Counted from the stretch's first letter, positions 10,679 to 37,074 are shown. The stretch is 64,000 nucleotides of DNA from Candidula unifasciata (GCA_905116865.2 CAJHNH020004546.1:124001-188000); one strand, 5' to 3'. Notes: generated by a model not told the origin, from the letters alone. Numbers and translations: made by a program.

Positions 10679-11215
10679 TCAAGTGCCTTGCCGACTGGCG
10701 TGGGCTATCATGCCTCTCCACAATCTGTGATCTGCAACTGCGTGTATTGGTTCGTATTTTGGCACCCCTCCATGCCAGGACAAAAGGCAGTCAAGCATCT
10801 TCTCGTGCTGTCTTCCTCTGTCTCTTTTTCCACAGATCTTTCCAGTTATCACAACATGCTCGATTTTTCCACTTCTCATAACGTGACTAAAAAATGATGA
10901 CTGGCTCTTTCTGATGTTTGTGATAAGTTATCTCCGAGCATTCCCTTTTTTAAAAACATCTGGATTGCTCTTCTTAGCTGTTCAAAGAATTCTAAGGATT
11001 CTTCTGTAAAACCGCATCTCCGAGGCCTCAAGATATTGTTCGGCTTGTTATTGTAGTTCAAAATTCACCGGCGTATGTTAAAGCTGGCTCTAAATAGCAT
11101 GCGAGAATTGTTTTCTTAATCTCCAATGACATGCGTTGATGTAAAGTGTTCTTCATTTTATAAAAAGCAGTTTGGCCGATCCTAGTCCGTTCTTAATCTC
11201 TGTGATACATCTTTT
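10679..11215 (-). mobile_element. RTE-type LINE C-terminal fragment
   Basis: On the minus strand broken frames give the pattern MRFYRRILRI, FFSHVMRSGKIEHVVITGKICGKRDRGRQ and finally LWRGMIAHASRQGT with a stop. This is the usual C-terminal end of an RTE-type LINE ORF2 downstream of the thumb. Frameshifts are present, so it is a relic. Confidence 0.75.
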
Positions 11216-11415
11216 TTTTAGAGGAACACATACCCAACCAGTGGTATTCTATACGTACGGTCACGCGTCGCTTGAAACATGACAAATGACGTAGTACATA
11301 AAAATAGTTACGGTGCGCAAATAATTAATTTCAGAAAGCCTTTCGTCATTTAACATACACCCTATACTTGGCTTAAGCAGAAGGTCCGGAAGGATCACAC
11401 TGAGGTAGCCTACCT

Positions 11416-11702
11416 GCGCGTTGGAGGTATATAGGCTGACCGTCATTCCATTGAACGAAGTTTTTTCGCCAGGGACACTAGATGAGTATCGTTTATTCTA
11501 TACATTAGAGTCCTATGTAGTCACTTCATAGTTAGAGCCTATTTGTGTATGTGTACTGTGTTGTCCTTTATGTGCTGATGAAAGCTAATCGCCGCAACGT
11601 CCTTTGTTTGTTTATTGTGATCGATTTTGTAAAGCTAACATAAACGAATTGTTGTTTCTTACCAACTTTTTCTCTTCCCTATAATTTTCTACTCCTTATA
11701 AA
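11416..11702 (+). repeat. dispersed repeat with hammerhead-like core, copy 2
   Basis: Nearly identical to 4537-4825. The core CTGATGA at 11575 is followed by AAGCTAATCGCC and GCAACGTCC, with the same GCAA in place of GAAA. Confidence 0.5.
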
Positions 11703-11889
11703 AACTGAGGTAGGATAGGGGCGGAATGGCGATTCTCACTACCGGACATTTTTTACGGTATCATTTTCTTCAACACCATGGTAACAGACCTGTTATGGTA
11801 AGTACCGGTATCTTTTTGAGCCGTAACTGGCACTTTCTTTGAATATCTGAGCTCTGTAATAAACAGCAATGGATACTGTTTAATAGAAG

Positions 11890-12180
11890 TCAAATGTATG
11901 ATGGCCATAGCAACACGAAGATTAAACTGCATTAAAAATATATGGTTAAGTAACAACAAAGAAATCAAAGTCAGGATTCTGAGAGCATGCATCTTTCCTG
12001 TGACAACATACCGATGTGAGTCATTGACTACCTCGCAGTTCTCAAGGATGAAAATTGGGTCTGGGGCACATAGAGGAAGACATACACGTAAAGACTGGGG
12101 GACAATCATCATCAAATGTTGCCTCAGCATTGAAGGTCCTTAAAAACCTCTATCCTTTCAACACACCAGACAGGAACTTA
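11890..12180 (+). mobile_element. RTE-type LINE fragment
   Basis: The frame reads MMAIATRRLNCIKNIW...KVRILRACIFPVTTYRCES, the conserved stretch just after the RT core (FPV.TYGCES in intact relatives). Only about 80 codons remain. Confidence 0.65.
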
Positions 12181-12196
12181 AATGTAGACAAATACG

Positions 12197-12198
<2 letters not shown>

Positions 12199-12228
<30 letters not shown>

Positions 12229-12276
12229 GAGAGATAAAGATATACATAGAGAGGTGCGATAAAAAGAAATAGAGAG

Positions 12277-12341
<65 letters not shown>

Positions 12342-12342
12342 C
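12199..12342 (+). repeat. (GACA)n then (GA)n microsatellites
   Basis: ACAG/GACA tetramers at 12199-12230 and a GA dinucleotide tract at about 12281-12340. Confidence 0.9.
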
Positions 12343-12345
12343 ATA

Positions 12346-12900
12346 AGCAGAAAAACAGACACAGACGAATCGAGAAAGATTAAAATTGAAAAAAAAAACA
12401 GAGATGGCAGGTAGGCAGACGGACAGACCAGCAAACAAATAATCAGACAGATTGACAGACAAAACTAAATCACAATCCACAAAGAGAAAATAATGAAAAC
12501 TGTTTCCGAATAAAACGTTAGCTTTGAAACCGATGTTTAATTGACTGTTTCAAAATTGTTAACTTCAGCAAGTAACTCTGAAGGGACATAACACTACAGA
12601 GTTGATGTTCAGGGGAAATAATTTCTTTCCAAAATAGTGTATATCACATAGCAACATAGCCTGCTAGAAATTCTCAAAGTAATATTGAACAGAAAATAAC
12701 AATCTGCAAAGAAGCATTACACTTGTCTAAATGTTTACTTGTGTTCATACTCGCGGGTCTAACTATTATGTATAACATAATTATAAAGTAACGAAAACTA
12801 TCAATGTTTGCTTGATCTTTCAAAACTAATGTCACTTCGATTTTAACATTGTTTTTTGATTATAAGTGAAACTATTTGTTTACTATCAGAGTTTTCGCTG
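12346..12900. other. non-coding 3' flank of the tubulin gene
   Basis: AT-rich sequence beyond the tubulin polyadenylation signal. No gene or clear repeat. Confidence 0.5.
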
Positions 12901-12906
12901 TTTATT
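12901..12906 (-). terminator. polyadenylation signal AATAAA (tubulin)
   Basis: AATAAA on the minus strand, about 80 nt after the tubulin stop codon. It is the first canonical signal downstream. Confidence 0.6.
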
Positions 12907-12987
12907 AGCGGAACGTACCAGACATCTCGGGAAGGTTCTTTTAGTAAATGACGTAGGGATGTGACCGTTGTTTGAAGAACTCCTTGT

Positions 12988-26542
<13,555 letters not shown>

Positions 26543-27090
26543 TTTGATTGTGGGCCGTTCTCCCTCGAAAACGCCACTGGTCAGGAAGATGACCAAGTCT
26601 GATCTTGGTCGTGTGACTGATGTAAGTTTGAGTTATTTTGTTGTCAATTTGATCTTCCTCTTTCTCGGCGTTTGCGGTAACTACGGACAACTGGCGCAAG
26701 GATACTCGGTTACCAGGTAGTGACGTAGAGTTGTTAAACTTAAGTACATACGAATCACTTTACTTTGGCAGGTGGCAGACAAGGAAATAAATTAGCAATC
26801 GCTTATAAATATAGTCTAATTACAGCGTGGTGCATTCCAAAAGAATGAAAATAAAAGAAAAATGACGCTCTCTATTGTGATACGGAAAGTTTTCCTGCAA
26901 CAGTCAGTGTCCATGGTGTTGAGGCGAGAACTAAGTGACGTGGTTCATCGCTGACCAGAAACGTTCTCTATTTGCGCACCAAAAAGCTGGAGGACGTTCT
27001 GTGCACCTGTTGAAATGTCTGTCTCCTGAGTCTCGACTTCACGCAGACCCGAGAACCCATATCCTAGCGCTCGGGGCATTGCCAGCGGAT
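26543..27090. other. 5' flank of the tubulin gene
   Basis: No coding sequence recognised. It must contain the 5' UTR and promoter of the tubulin gene unless a non-coding first exon lies further out. Confidence 0.5.
26802..26813 (-). promoter_or_regulatory. possible TATA-like box of the tubulin gene
   Basis: Minus strand TATATTTATAAG, about 260 nt before the start codon. It is a motif match only. Confidence 0.25.
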
Positions 27091-27094
27091 CAGG

Positions 27095-27387
27095 TCAATG
27101 TTCTTGCCAATTCCTTCTTTGCATTTCCTTTGCTCTTTCCAGTTCTGTTGTAACCAGGTTTCCAAGTCCATTCCGAAGAGATGCTTGCCACTCTGCACGG
27201 AGCATGTCTGTATTCACCCTTCTCATCATGCTCTGTGAGTCAGCTTCAATTATGACATGTAGGTACAGCTGATTCTCGAACCAGCGGAAGGCAACTGTCA
27301 ATGTCTCCATCCCCATTCTCAAACTAGACATTGTGATGTGACAAGCCAGGCTTTGCTGCACTGGGCGACTTTCATTCGCTTTTGCTA
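27095..27387 (-). mobile_element. jockey-like LINE RNase H fragment
   Basis: Minus-strand frame PVQQSLACHITMSSLRMGMETLTVAFRWFENQ matches in pattern the RNase H segment at 9629-9720. It starts directly after the GAA tail of the next LINE fragment. Confidence 0.7.
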
Positions 27388-27990
27388 TTTCTTCTTCTTC
27401 TTCTGCGTTCGACATCAGTCATGCTAAACATTGAGTCCCGTCTGGGTCAAAAATAGGATTGCGCGTTTAAGGTCGCCACCGGTCCCCCCATAGCTACTCT
27501 CGCAATGTGGATCCCCTGGGCCAGATCCACAGTCTTCGCTGGGAGAGGTAAGGGCAGTACTGCAGTATGTGCTCAGGGGTCTGTCTTTCTGCGACACAAT
27601 CACAGGCAGCAAATTCTTTTATGCCTATCCTGTACAGGTGTGCTCGAAGACCACAGTGTCCAGTCCGAAGTCTAAAAATTGATGTTTGTTCTTTTCTGTT
27701 GAGTTTGTTTATGCTGTCACTCTCTGGTCTGTAATCTCCATTCTGCCTTCTCCACTCGCGCTTGAAAGACTGCTTTAGCGCTGTTTTGGTTTCCTTGTAG
27801 CTGTGTGGTGGATGAGGTTGTGGAAGATTACTCCCAGCTTTTGCCAACTCATCTGCTCTCTCATTTCCTTGAATACCACAGTGGGCTGGAATCCACTGCA
27901 AGACCAGTTCTGCTTCCTTGGAGAGTAAGCCAATATTGGTCCTTAGATAAATCAGAAATCTGAAAACAGCTTTTGCTATGACCCTCACTG
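27388..27990 (-). mobile_element. jockey-like LINE 3' end with GAA tail
   Basis: The frame 27494-27988 reads LVLQWIPAHCGIQGNERADELAKAG (end of RNase H, with the catalytic-region HCG and NERAD), then FRLRTGHCGLRAHLYRIGIKEFAACDC and HILQYCPYLS. Downstream come VTQTGLNV-like codons and GTCGAACGCAGAAGAAG, the same terminus as at 7405-7671. Its tail is only four or five GAA triplets. Confidence 0.85.
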
Positions 27991-28550
27991 CCTAGCATAT
28001 GACACCACAACATCTAGCATGAGAATGGAGGTGGAGGCGGTAACTGCAGCTCTCAGGTGGCTAGAGAACAAGATGCATACACATGTAATTGTAACAGACT
28101 CTGAAAGCATGATGAAAAAGGTGAAGACAGGAATGATTCGAGTGGCTAGCTTCACTGGAAAGGTCACGGGTGGTGGGCATACTTTGGATCTTTTCTCCAG
28201 GCCATGGCGATGTGGTGGGTAATGAACAGGCAGACAGATTAGCTGGATCCGCACCACTGGATGGTGAACTGATACATGACAAGGCAGATGTGGCTAAGGC
28301 CCATTGGGAACAAGCAACGGAATCAGTAGAGAAAAAAGAATATTATGGCCTGGAGAGAATGCATGTAACCAGAGGGTCTGGCCGGTTCACTACACTCAGA
28401 GGAAAGGCAAGACGGACTTTTAACCAGATTATGACCAGTACCATCAGTATTGGAACTCTGCGCTAGCTGCTGAAGATAAGGACGGAGCATGCATGGGAAT
28501 GCCATGAGTGCTGTGATGTCAATTCTTGACTCAACTCAACTCGACTACTA
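27991..28550 (+). mobile_element. jockey-like LINE 3' end with (TCAAC)n tail
   Basis: Reads SMRMEVEAVTAALRWLENK, then TDSESMM, and in a second frame FSPGHGDVVGNEQADRLAG, YYGLERM and [17 protein letters not shown]. It ends TTCTTGACTCAACTCAACTC at 28526-28545. Frameshifts are present. Confidence 0.8.
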
Positions 28551-28619
28551 TGACCCCCATGCACTTCGTCTGAATCGAAACACATAGCCATTTATGAGTA
28601 GTTAGCGTCCTTTGTATAT

Positions 28620-28990
28620 TTTCTCCAGATCTACCAGTGTGTTGGAAAACGAGCAGACATATAGACTAACCGGTTCTGCACCACGTGGTGGTGAATTGAT
28701 GTACGACGAGCTAGATGGGGTGAGGGTCCCTTGGAGTGAGTGAACAGTGCGGACGCACACTAGATCATTACGGTCTGAGTAGAACAGCGCTACGAGGAGT
28801 TACCAGGGGATCTGACCGATGCTCAAAACTCAAGGAAAAGGCGAGACGGATATACGATCAGACATTTGCTAGTGCCATCAGAATTGAGACTCTACGCTTG
28901 CAGCTGAAGATGGGGACGGAGAGTTTATGGGAGCATCTGAGTGCTGTGATGTCGATTCTTAATTCAATATTCAACATTCAAGTCCAGTCG
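28620..28990 (+). mobile_element. jockey-like LINE 3' end with TTCAACA tail
   Basis: Starts within the RNase H end (ENEQ.Y.L.GSAPR region), continues HYGLSRTALRGVTRGSDRC...KEKARRIYDQT and ends TTCTTAATTCAATATTCAAC. It is a second copy lying directly after the (TCAAC)n-tailed copy. Confidence 0.75.
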
Positions 28991-29133
28991 TTCTTATAAC
29001 ATATCGACATTACATAAATAAATAATTACCTAAAGACTGACTGCATCTGATTTCTCTAATCTGTCACAAAAGCGCTGCCCTCAGTAGGCCACGGAACCTA
29101 GTTGCTCAGCGATTTGAGAGGCTCACAATACAA

Positions 29134-29142
29134 TATAGTAAC

Positions 29143-29183
<41 letters not shown>

Positions 29184-29210
29184 AAGTAGTAGTAGTAGTA
29201 GTACTAGTAT

Positions 29211-29244
<34 letters not shown>

Positions 29245-29487
29245 TGTAGTAGTAGTAGTAGAAGTTGTAGTAGTAGTCGTAGCAGCAGTAGCAGCAGCAG
29301 GAGCAGTAGTAAAAGTAGTAGTAGAAGTAGAAGTGGTAATAATAGTTGTTGTTGTTGTGCTTAGTAGTAGTAGTGGTAGTATTATAACTTAGTAGTAGTA
29401 CTTAGTAGTAGTAGTGGTGGTGGTAGTAGTAGAAGTAGCAGTAGTAGTAGTACCTAGTAGTAGTAGTTGTTTTGATGTAGTAATAGC

Positions 29488-29540
<53 letters not shown>

Positions 29541-30022
29541 CAGCAGCAGCAGCAGAAGTACTTAGTAGTAATAGTAGTAGTGGTAGTAGTAGTAATACTT
29601 TGTAGTAGTAGTGGTAGTAGTAGTAGTAGTACTATGTAGTTGTAGTAGTAGTATTAGTAGTAAAGGTAGTAGTAGTAGTACTTTTTAGTAATAGTAGTGG
29701 TAGTAGTAGTGGTGATGGTGGTGGTGGTAGTTGTAGTAGTAGTACATTGTAGTAGTTGTACCTTTAGTAGTAGTATTAATAGTAATTACTAGAAATAGTA
29801 GTAGTAGTAGTACTTAGTAGTAGAAGCAGTTTTAATTACCAGTTGTAGTAGTAGTACATTGTGGTAGTAGTATTCACTACTAGTAGTAGTAGTTAGTATC
29901 AGTAGTAATACCTTGTATTAGTAGTAATTACAAGTACTACTGTGTAGTATTTAGTAGTAGTAGTATGTAGTAGTAGTAGTTTTTTGTAGTAGTAGTAGTG
30001 GTGGTGGTGGTAATGGTAGTAA

Positions 30023-30097
<75 letters not shown>

Positions 30098-30120
30098 TAG
30101 TAGTGATGGTAGTTGTAAAT
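29134..30120 (+). repeat. (TAG)n trinucleotide region, about 1 kb
   Basis: GTA/TAG triplets with many substitutions, including AGC, TTG and GGT stretches. The purest blocks are at about 29140-29260, 29490-29540 and 30020-30090. Val-, Ser- and Tyr-rich frames here are by-products. Confidence 0.93.
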
Positions 30121-30214
30121 AATAATTATTTGTTTTATTACTACGCATGTAAACAAGTCTTAAGTCTTTTAGAGTCCTCTAAAAAATTGTGGTGTCGCCC
30201 CCTCCCCCCCCCCC

Positions 30215-31030
30215 CTTTTCCACAAATTATGGTTGCGGTTCTGCTAACTGTTTGTTTTTCTTCTTCTTTTATTCCCCGGTAATTTTTCGTATTGGTATGT
30301 ACAGGTCCCATCGAAAAAGAAAATTGGAAATGCCTGTGCGAAACTCATAGCCTTTGCCAATCAAGTCAACCGTACCTACACGTGGTGCGACCTGTTTTAA
30401 CAGACCCCGCTCATATGCGCATCCCTAATCTTCATCGCTAACAAAAATGGACCCCTGATGCCTGACGGGGCTGGGGTCAGTGAGACAGAAACCCTCGGTA
30501 GAGTGTGATCCCCCAAGATGCAGCCGATGCTGGGTCCTTCGGCGCGTGGACATGCTCCGATCCCCACCAAGGTCACACCCAGGGAGCTCACACCTGGATA
30601 ATCAAAGGCGGAGAAGGGGAAACTCCCACGACCTGTGATTTCTGGCAGGCACTGTTTGGATGAACCAGAACATAGATAGGGAGACTCCGTAGCTTCCCCC
30701 ACCGAAGACGGACATGTCCGCCTGAATGGCGTGGGCACCCAGAAATGGAAATGGACATCAACGCAATCAACGATTAATGAGTATGCTTAGATACCTACAC
30801 CGTTATGGGGCTGCTTCTGTGGACTACTGCCAGGCATAAACAGCGCCAGATTCCGAGCCTGGAAGCGATCTACTACATCTACTGATGGTAGCTCTACGAC
30901 CTGGATTAAGCAGAGTAATACTGAGCATTTATGGTTTATAACCGTGTGCACTGACACTGGTTCACATCTCCAGACTTTACCTTTACGCGTCTGGCCAAAT
31001 AAAAATAATAAAAATAATAAATTAAAAAAA
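30215..31030. other. no gene recognised; possible LINE 5' region
   Basis: A moderately GC-rich stretch at 30400-30750, then AT-rich sequence and an A-run leading into the endonuclease fragment at 31045. It could be the 5' part of that LINE. Confidence 0.3.
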
Positions 31031-31044
31031 AAACACTCAAGATA

Positions 31045-31480
31045 ATGCAATGGAATGCAGAAGGGATCATGATGAAAAAGCTCGAACTGCAAAAATGCAT
31101 CTATGAACACAGAATTGATGTTGTCTACGTTCAGGAAACTCATTTAAATACAGGTTCTTGCTTTTCTGTCAGAGGCTATGAAACATACAGGCTAGACAGA
31201 AATGGCCACAAAGGAGGCATCATTACATTAGTTGAAAATTCTACTGCAGCCACAGAAACTTCCAGAAGCATCAGTGAGTCTAGACATCTGACTGCAAAAC
31301 TGAAAATCCTTCCAGAGCCGTTCAATTGAGACAAACACTGAGGATTTGAAGCTACTGGTAGAACTTCGAAAACCTGTTTCTGACTTCATTCAAGTTTATT
31401 CTGCATCAAACAAAGACATACATGAACACTATGTTCAAGCAGCGATAAAGGTAAATAAAGACAACACAAATCAGTAAATT
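31045..31480 (+). mobile_element. LINE ORF2 endonuclease N-terminal fragment
   Basis: The frame starts IMQWNAEGIMMKKLELQKCI and has VDVVYVQETHL-like and GYETYRLDRNGHKGGI patterns, matching the start of the apurinic-type endonuclease of LINEs (the N and E of WNAEG and QET). It continues after a frame change in EDLKLLVELRKPVSDFIQVY. This is the only endonuclease-domain piece I recognise in the window. Confidence 0.75.
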
Positions 31481-31794
31481 GGTGCCAAATTACAGACAGA
31501 GAATAGACAAAAGATGCTACAATGATATACTTGGGAGGTGGTGGCGTATGGCATTAAGTCTCCATGTTCATGGCCAAACACTATCCTAGGAATTTGTGAC
31601 CAAAATGATTAATTAAAAAACCCCCAACTATTTCATGAGATTTTTGAAGTTAAACATACAACCAATACAACCATCAGATTCATTTCTGTGTAAATCAGAG
31701 AAGGCTGCCAAGTCACATGATCACAGATTAGGTCAGTGTTCTAGTTTCACTACAGCCATATGGCTAAACCATCCAGGTATTTGGTTCTTTGCCT

Positions 31795-31965
31795 TCCCCT
31801 GGCTATCATCTCCCCCAGGCTTGCATCTTCCCCTGGTTCGAATATTTTCCTGGCTTTCATCTTCCTCTGGCTCGCAGCTTCCACTGGCTCGCATCTTCCA
31901 CTGGCTCGCATCTTCCACTGACTCGCATCTTCCCCCGGCTCTTGTCTTCCCCTGGCTCTCTGTCC
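31795..31965 (+). repeat. 17-bp minisatellite, about 10 copies
   Basis: Unit CTGGCTCGCATCTTCCA with substitutions; the central three copies are nearly exact. Confidence 0.8.
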
Positions 31966-32185
31966 GCTAATTTATGCTGGTCGTTGCCAATTTCTTCAGT
32001 CCATTCCTTCCCACAACATGTCCAAAGAACACCGACTGTCTACATCTAATTTCTTCAACCAGTTTATGTTTTTTGTCTGTCCCAGGTGGACTGCCTCTTT
32101 CTTTCTTTTTTTTTCTTCAAATCTATTATCCCATGGTATTTTCTGCAGTCTTCTCAAAAAACACATCTCTGCTGCAAGATCACCC

Positions 32186-32210
32186 CCTCTTCCCCCCCCC
32201 CCCCCCCCCA
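32186..32210 (+). repeat. poly-C run
   Basis: Long cytosine run. Similar runs occur near 21767, 30200, 45653 and 52957, and G runs near 49236 and 51156. Confidence 0.9.
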
Positions 32211-32549
32211 GCTCATCTGCTTATGGCCAACATCTCACATGCATATAACACAAATTATATACAGCACTTTAACAGTCTTGTTCTGTCAATGCCACCGGTT
32301 GGCAAACAATATGATTAGCCGCAACAACAGTGTCAAATAGAGCAAAACGAATCTGAAAAAACACATTAAATGAAGATACAAAATGTGATCAGCAACAATA
32401 GTGTTCCATGGACATAAATCTGTGGCAGCAGGAGATGGTTGTACACAAGGTAACGAAGAAGATAAGCTGGGCTGTTTCACAGAAATACAAACTACATTCT
32501 CTTCACATTCTTTCATACAGAGGCTCTAAGGATGCAGTGGTGCTGAGCC

Positions 32550-32845
32550 TCATGAGGAAGTGATGAACCTCATGTGGAGGGGCTGAACCTCATGTGGAGG
32601 GGCTGAACCTCATGTGGAGTGGCTGAATCTCATGTGGAGGTGATGAACCTCACATGGAGTGGCCGAATCTCATGAGGAGTGGCTGAATCTCATGAGGAGG
32701 TGATGAACCTCATGTGGAGTGGCTGAATCTCATGAGGAGGTGATGAACCTCATGTGGGGTGTTTGAACCTCATAAGGAGGTGCTGAACCTCATGTGGAGG
32801 GGCTGAACCTCATGTGGAGGGGCTGAACCTCATTTGGAGGTGCAT
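32550..32845 (+). repeat. 20-bp minisatellite, about 14 copies
   Basis: Unit GCTGAACCTCATGTGGAGGG with GATGAACCTC and GAGGAG variants. Confidence 0.9.
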
Positions 32846-32889
32846 AGTACAAGAGCCGATACTAATCAAAGCCTGTGTACACTCTCCAC

Positions 32890-33105
32890 GTCACCTCTAG
32901 CAACAGGTTTCCCAGGGGGCGCCTGGTCAACGAGGACACGATGGGAATTTGCTTCAAAGTGGGAGTGCATCTCCCTGGGGAGGCAAGGAACAAACAATCT
33001 GCACACAAATGAGCCAGACCTGTTAAACACTCAAGTCTTGGAACAAGAACACAGACCAGAAGTGGACGAAAACTAGGACTTTCCACTGGCGGTCACAGCC
33101 GCTGT
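32890..33105 (+). mobile_element. SINE-like family A, partial copy
   Basis: Shares GGAGTGCATCTCCCTGGGGA, GGCAAGGAACAAACAATCTG and TGGACGAAAACTAGGAC with the other copies. The GAA tail is absent. Confidence 0.65.
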
Positions 33106-33142
33106 TTATTATTTTGTTGGAGGTGGTTTTATATTCATTTTT

Positions 33143-33347
33143 TTAAGGGAGATGTCATCAATGCCATGTCAGATGTACAAGGGAGATGTCATCAATGCCA
33201 TGTCATATTTACACAGGAGATGTCATCAGTGTCATGTCAGATGTACAAGGAAAATGTCATCAATGCCATGTCAGATTTACACAGGAGATGTCATCAGTGT
33301 CATGTCAGATGTACAAGGAAAATGTCATCAATGCCATGTCAGATGCA
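33143..33347 (+). repeat. 34-bp minisatellite, 6 copies
   Basis: Unit GAGATGTCATCAATGCCATG plus TCAGATGTACAAGG; alternating units carry TTTACACAG. Confidence 0.88.
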
Positions 33348-33399
33348 TTTCCTAAAGAGTACTATGGCAACAAGCATGACTCCATATCCCTAGAAGGAT

Positions 33400-33609
33400 G
33401 GTGGACATGAGAGTGCAGCCTGGGACTGCCAGACATAAGCATGTCATTAAGGGCACAAGACATGTCATTAAGGGCACAAGACATGTCATTAAGGGCACAA
33501 GACATGTCATTAATCAACACAGAACAGGTATGACTGGTCACTTTATGCTTGTGGAGCTACTGGGGAGACAGGAGCACTTATGGATCAGTCTGTAGTGCTG
33601 TGATGATTG

Positions 33610-33610
<1 letters not shown>
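33400..33610 (+). mobile_element. LINE C-terminal fragment with internal 21-bp repeat
   Basis: The frame 33398-33595 ends INQHRTGMTGHFMLVELLGRQEHLW, as in the related ends at 24.1 and 44.4 kb. Inside it, CATGTCATTAAGGGCACAAGA is repeated three to four times (33438-33510). Confidence 0.55.
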
Positions 33611-34725
<1,115 letters not shown>

Positions 34726-34884
34726 ATTAATACTTTTTTTTTTAATTTAAAAAAAAAGGAAGATATTTAATTTGTTTAAATTATGTTATAGTTTTTAAAA
34801 AGACAATATAGATGAAACAAGTTAAAGGACATTTTCCGGATCACTTTGTGAAATAGAAGACGACAATAGGGGTTTTAATTGATG

Positions 34885-35765
34885 GTTAGACTCAAGGAAG
34901 GCATTTGACCGTGTGTGGCATGCTGGGCTCTGGCAAATAATGCAAAGTTTCAACTTCGATAAAAATATCATAGACACCAATGAAGCACATTATAAAGATG
35001 CAGACAGTGCAGTACTTACTCAAAATGACACATGCACATTTTTCAAAACCAGTGTGGGAGTGAGACAGGGTTGAACACTATCCTCTATCCTTTTCAATTT
35101 GTTTTTGGAACATATGATGAGGGCAACTCTTGAAAATCATCAAACATTTATAAAAATAAGCAGAAGACCACTATGTAATTTATGTTTTGCAGACAACATT
35201 GATCTTCATGGATGGTTACGAAGCAGAACTCTTAAAAAACTTACTACAAAATTAGAGCCAGTTTGTGGTAAAGATGGCATGGAAATTAACACAGAGAAAA
35301 GCAAGATTCTGGTAAATGGCCAGAATAATCAAGTACCTACCAATATACAGATAAAAGTGAATAAACTAGAAGACGAAACCTTCAAATATCTCGGCTCCCA
35401 TATATGTAACGGTGGCAGCTGTACAACAGAGATCAAGGCAAGGCTTGATATGGCAACAGCTGCGATAGCCCAGCTGAAATCGACGTGGAAGAGCAAAATC
35501 AGCATCGCAGTTAAGGAGAAGTCATACAATTCACTGGTATTGTCTATTTTCTTATACAGATGTGAGAGTTGGACTTTCACTGTGGAAACAGAAAGGAGGA
35601 TTCAGGCTTTTAAATGTAAATGTGGGGGAAAAGTGGACGGCAAAGAAGAACATGGAATAACAACATCAAGAAAAGGACAGGACTAAGTTATCATACACTC
35701 ATTCATCAAGCAGAAAACAGAGAAAGATGGTGGGTTTGTGTGCTAGTACTTCTCTCGATACACTT
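34885..35765 (+). mobile_element. RTE-type LINE reverse transcriptase, defective
   Basis: Reads LDSRKAFDRVWH (RT palm, catalytic D region), then SVGVRQG followed by an in-frame TGA at 35071, ILFNLFLEHMM, LCFADNIDL (the second Asp of FADD replaced by Asn), GMEINTEKSKILV, FKYLGSHICNGG and LSIFLYRCESWTF. After a frameshift comes RRTWNNNIKKRTGLSYHTLIHQAENRERW, the C-terminal end. The stop and the D-to-N change mean it cannot be active. Confidence 0.85.
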
Positions 35766-36475
35766 CCACGACCTTAGGGGATTACGGGTTATGTTTAAAA
35801 TCAGGAAAACCTTAGGTTGCAAGACATGAAGTCAGCATGAGAGAGTGTAAACTCGTGAATGTCCGAGTGAACGTTGGGAGCATGGGAGAAATGGGGAAAA
35901 ACCCGAATAGAAATTCACTATGCGATAGAGCCCCAAAGCTGGAGGGTGTGAAAGCTGATTGTCTGCATTGAAAGCTACGCTAAATGAAGGCTGAAAAAAA
36001 GGGCAATACTGGTATGTTCTTACTGGGTGCTGATTGTGATCATGTACATGGCAACGATGGACTTTAAGGGTTTGGCCGTGTGATCCTTAGTGCGTATAAG
36101 CATCTGGATGTTTGTAGTACGTATAATGCTGTATATTGTTATTAGGCTGTTTGTTAGACTGAAGGACAGGCTCTTGTAGCTCCTGTGTTGTGCACATTAA
36201 AATGTCATCAACTGGAGTCGATTCTTATGTGGAGAAGTTGAGGGAGTTGATTGGGTCTCATCTACTCTGTGAACACTAGACAATGACCAGTCTCTTCACA
36301 CAATAAGAGAAACATTACAGGAGACATTCTGAAGCTTATTTATGACTAAATGCCAATAAAAAGCACAAGGGTAGATGAAGTAGGATGTGTAAGAAAGTTC
36401 AACCATGGAATTAAGAGTAGATCCAGCAAGCAGAGATGTAGAAGAGAATGAGAACAACATGTGTATAATTAGTGG
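35766..36475. other. non-coding, nothing recognised
   Basis: No coding or repeat signal seen. Confidence 0.35.
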
Positions 36476-36477
36476 GC

Positions 36478-36578
36478 TATAGAAACAATCAACATCTACA
36501 ACTTAAGACATTCGCTGCAGGAGACGGAGCATCTATGCATATGCCCAGTGTGCTATGATGTCAATTCCTAAATCAGTT
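36478..36578 (+). mobile_element. LINE 3' terminal stub
   Basis: CTGCAGGAGACGGAGCATC..TGCTATGATGTCAATTCCTAA resembles the last 80-100 bp of the jockey-like LINE family. Confidence 0.45.
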
Positions 36579-36589
36579 ATCAGTAGCCA

Positions 36590-36825
36590 TCCTTTGCTAT
36601 ATAAACTTGTCATGTAATATTTTCATTACATTCATCTGAATAACTAAGAACGTTTTCTCCTCTCTCTGTGCTATATAAACTTGTCATGTCATATTTTCAT
36701 TACATTCATCTGAATAACTAAGAACGTTTTCTCCTCTCTCTGTGCTATATAAACTTGTCATGTCATATTTTCATTACATTCATCTGAATAACTAAGAACG
36801 TTTTCTCCTCTCTCTGTGCTATTAC
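36590..36825 (+). repeat. 74-bp tandem repeat, 3 copies
   Basis: Unit starts TGCTATATAAACTTGTCATG and ends TTTTCTCCTCTCTCTG; the copies are nearly identical. Confidence 0.92.
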
Positions 36826-37074
36826 TTTGAGGTGACATTTAAGGAGTCACATCCAGGATGGTAAACCAACAGGGTAAATCCCACTCTGTTCAACCACATA
36901 AGAAGTCATTAGGACACATATAATGGTTGCACTTAGTGCCACAATAGTGTACGCTGCTTTCCTGTGCAGTCAGTGTTATAACAATCGTATAAATACATTT
37001 ATTTTTTATGTCAGATATGGTTAATTGAATCACTGGTGTGGGTTCCAGTGTCCAAGTTTGGGTGAGGGGGGAAG

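Noticed and set aside
30397..30770. Possible gene in the GC-rich stretch
   Set aside because: Minus-strand frames of 60-113 residues show no recognisable domain or splice context.
34885..35765. Active reverse transcriptase gene
   Set aside because: In-frame stop before the core, FADN instead of FADD, and a frameshift near the end.
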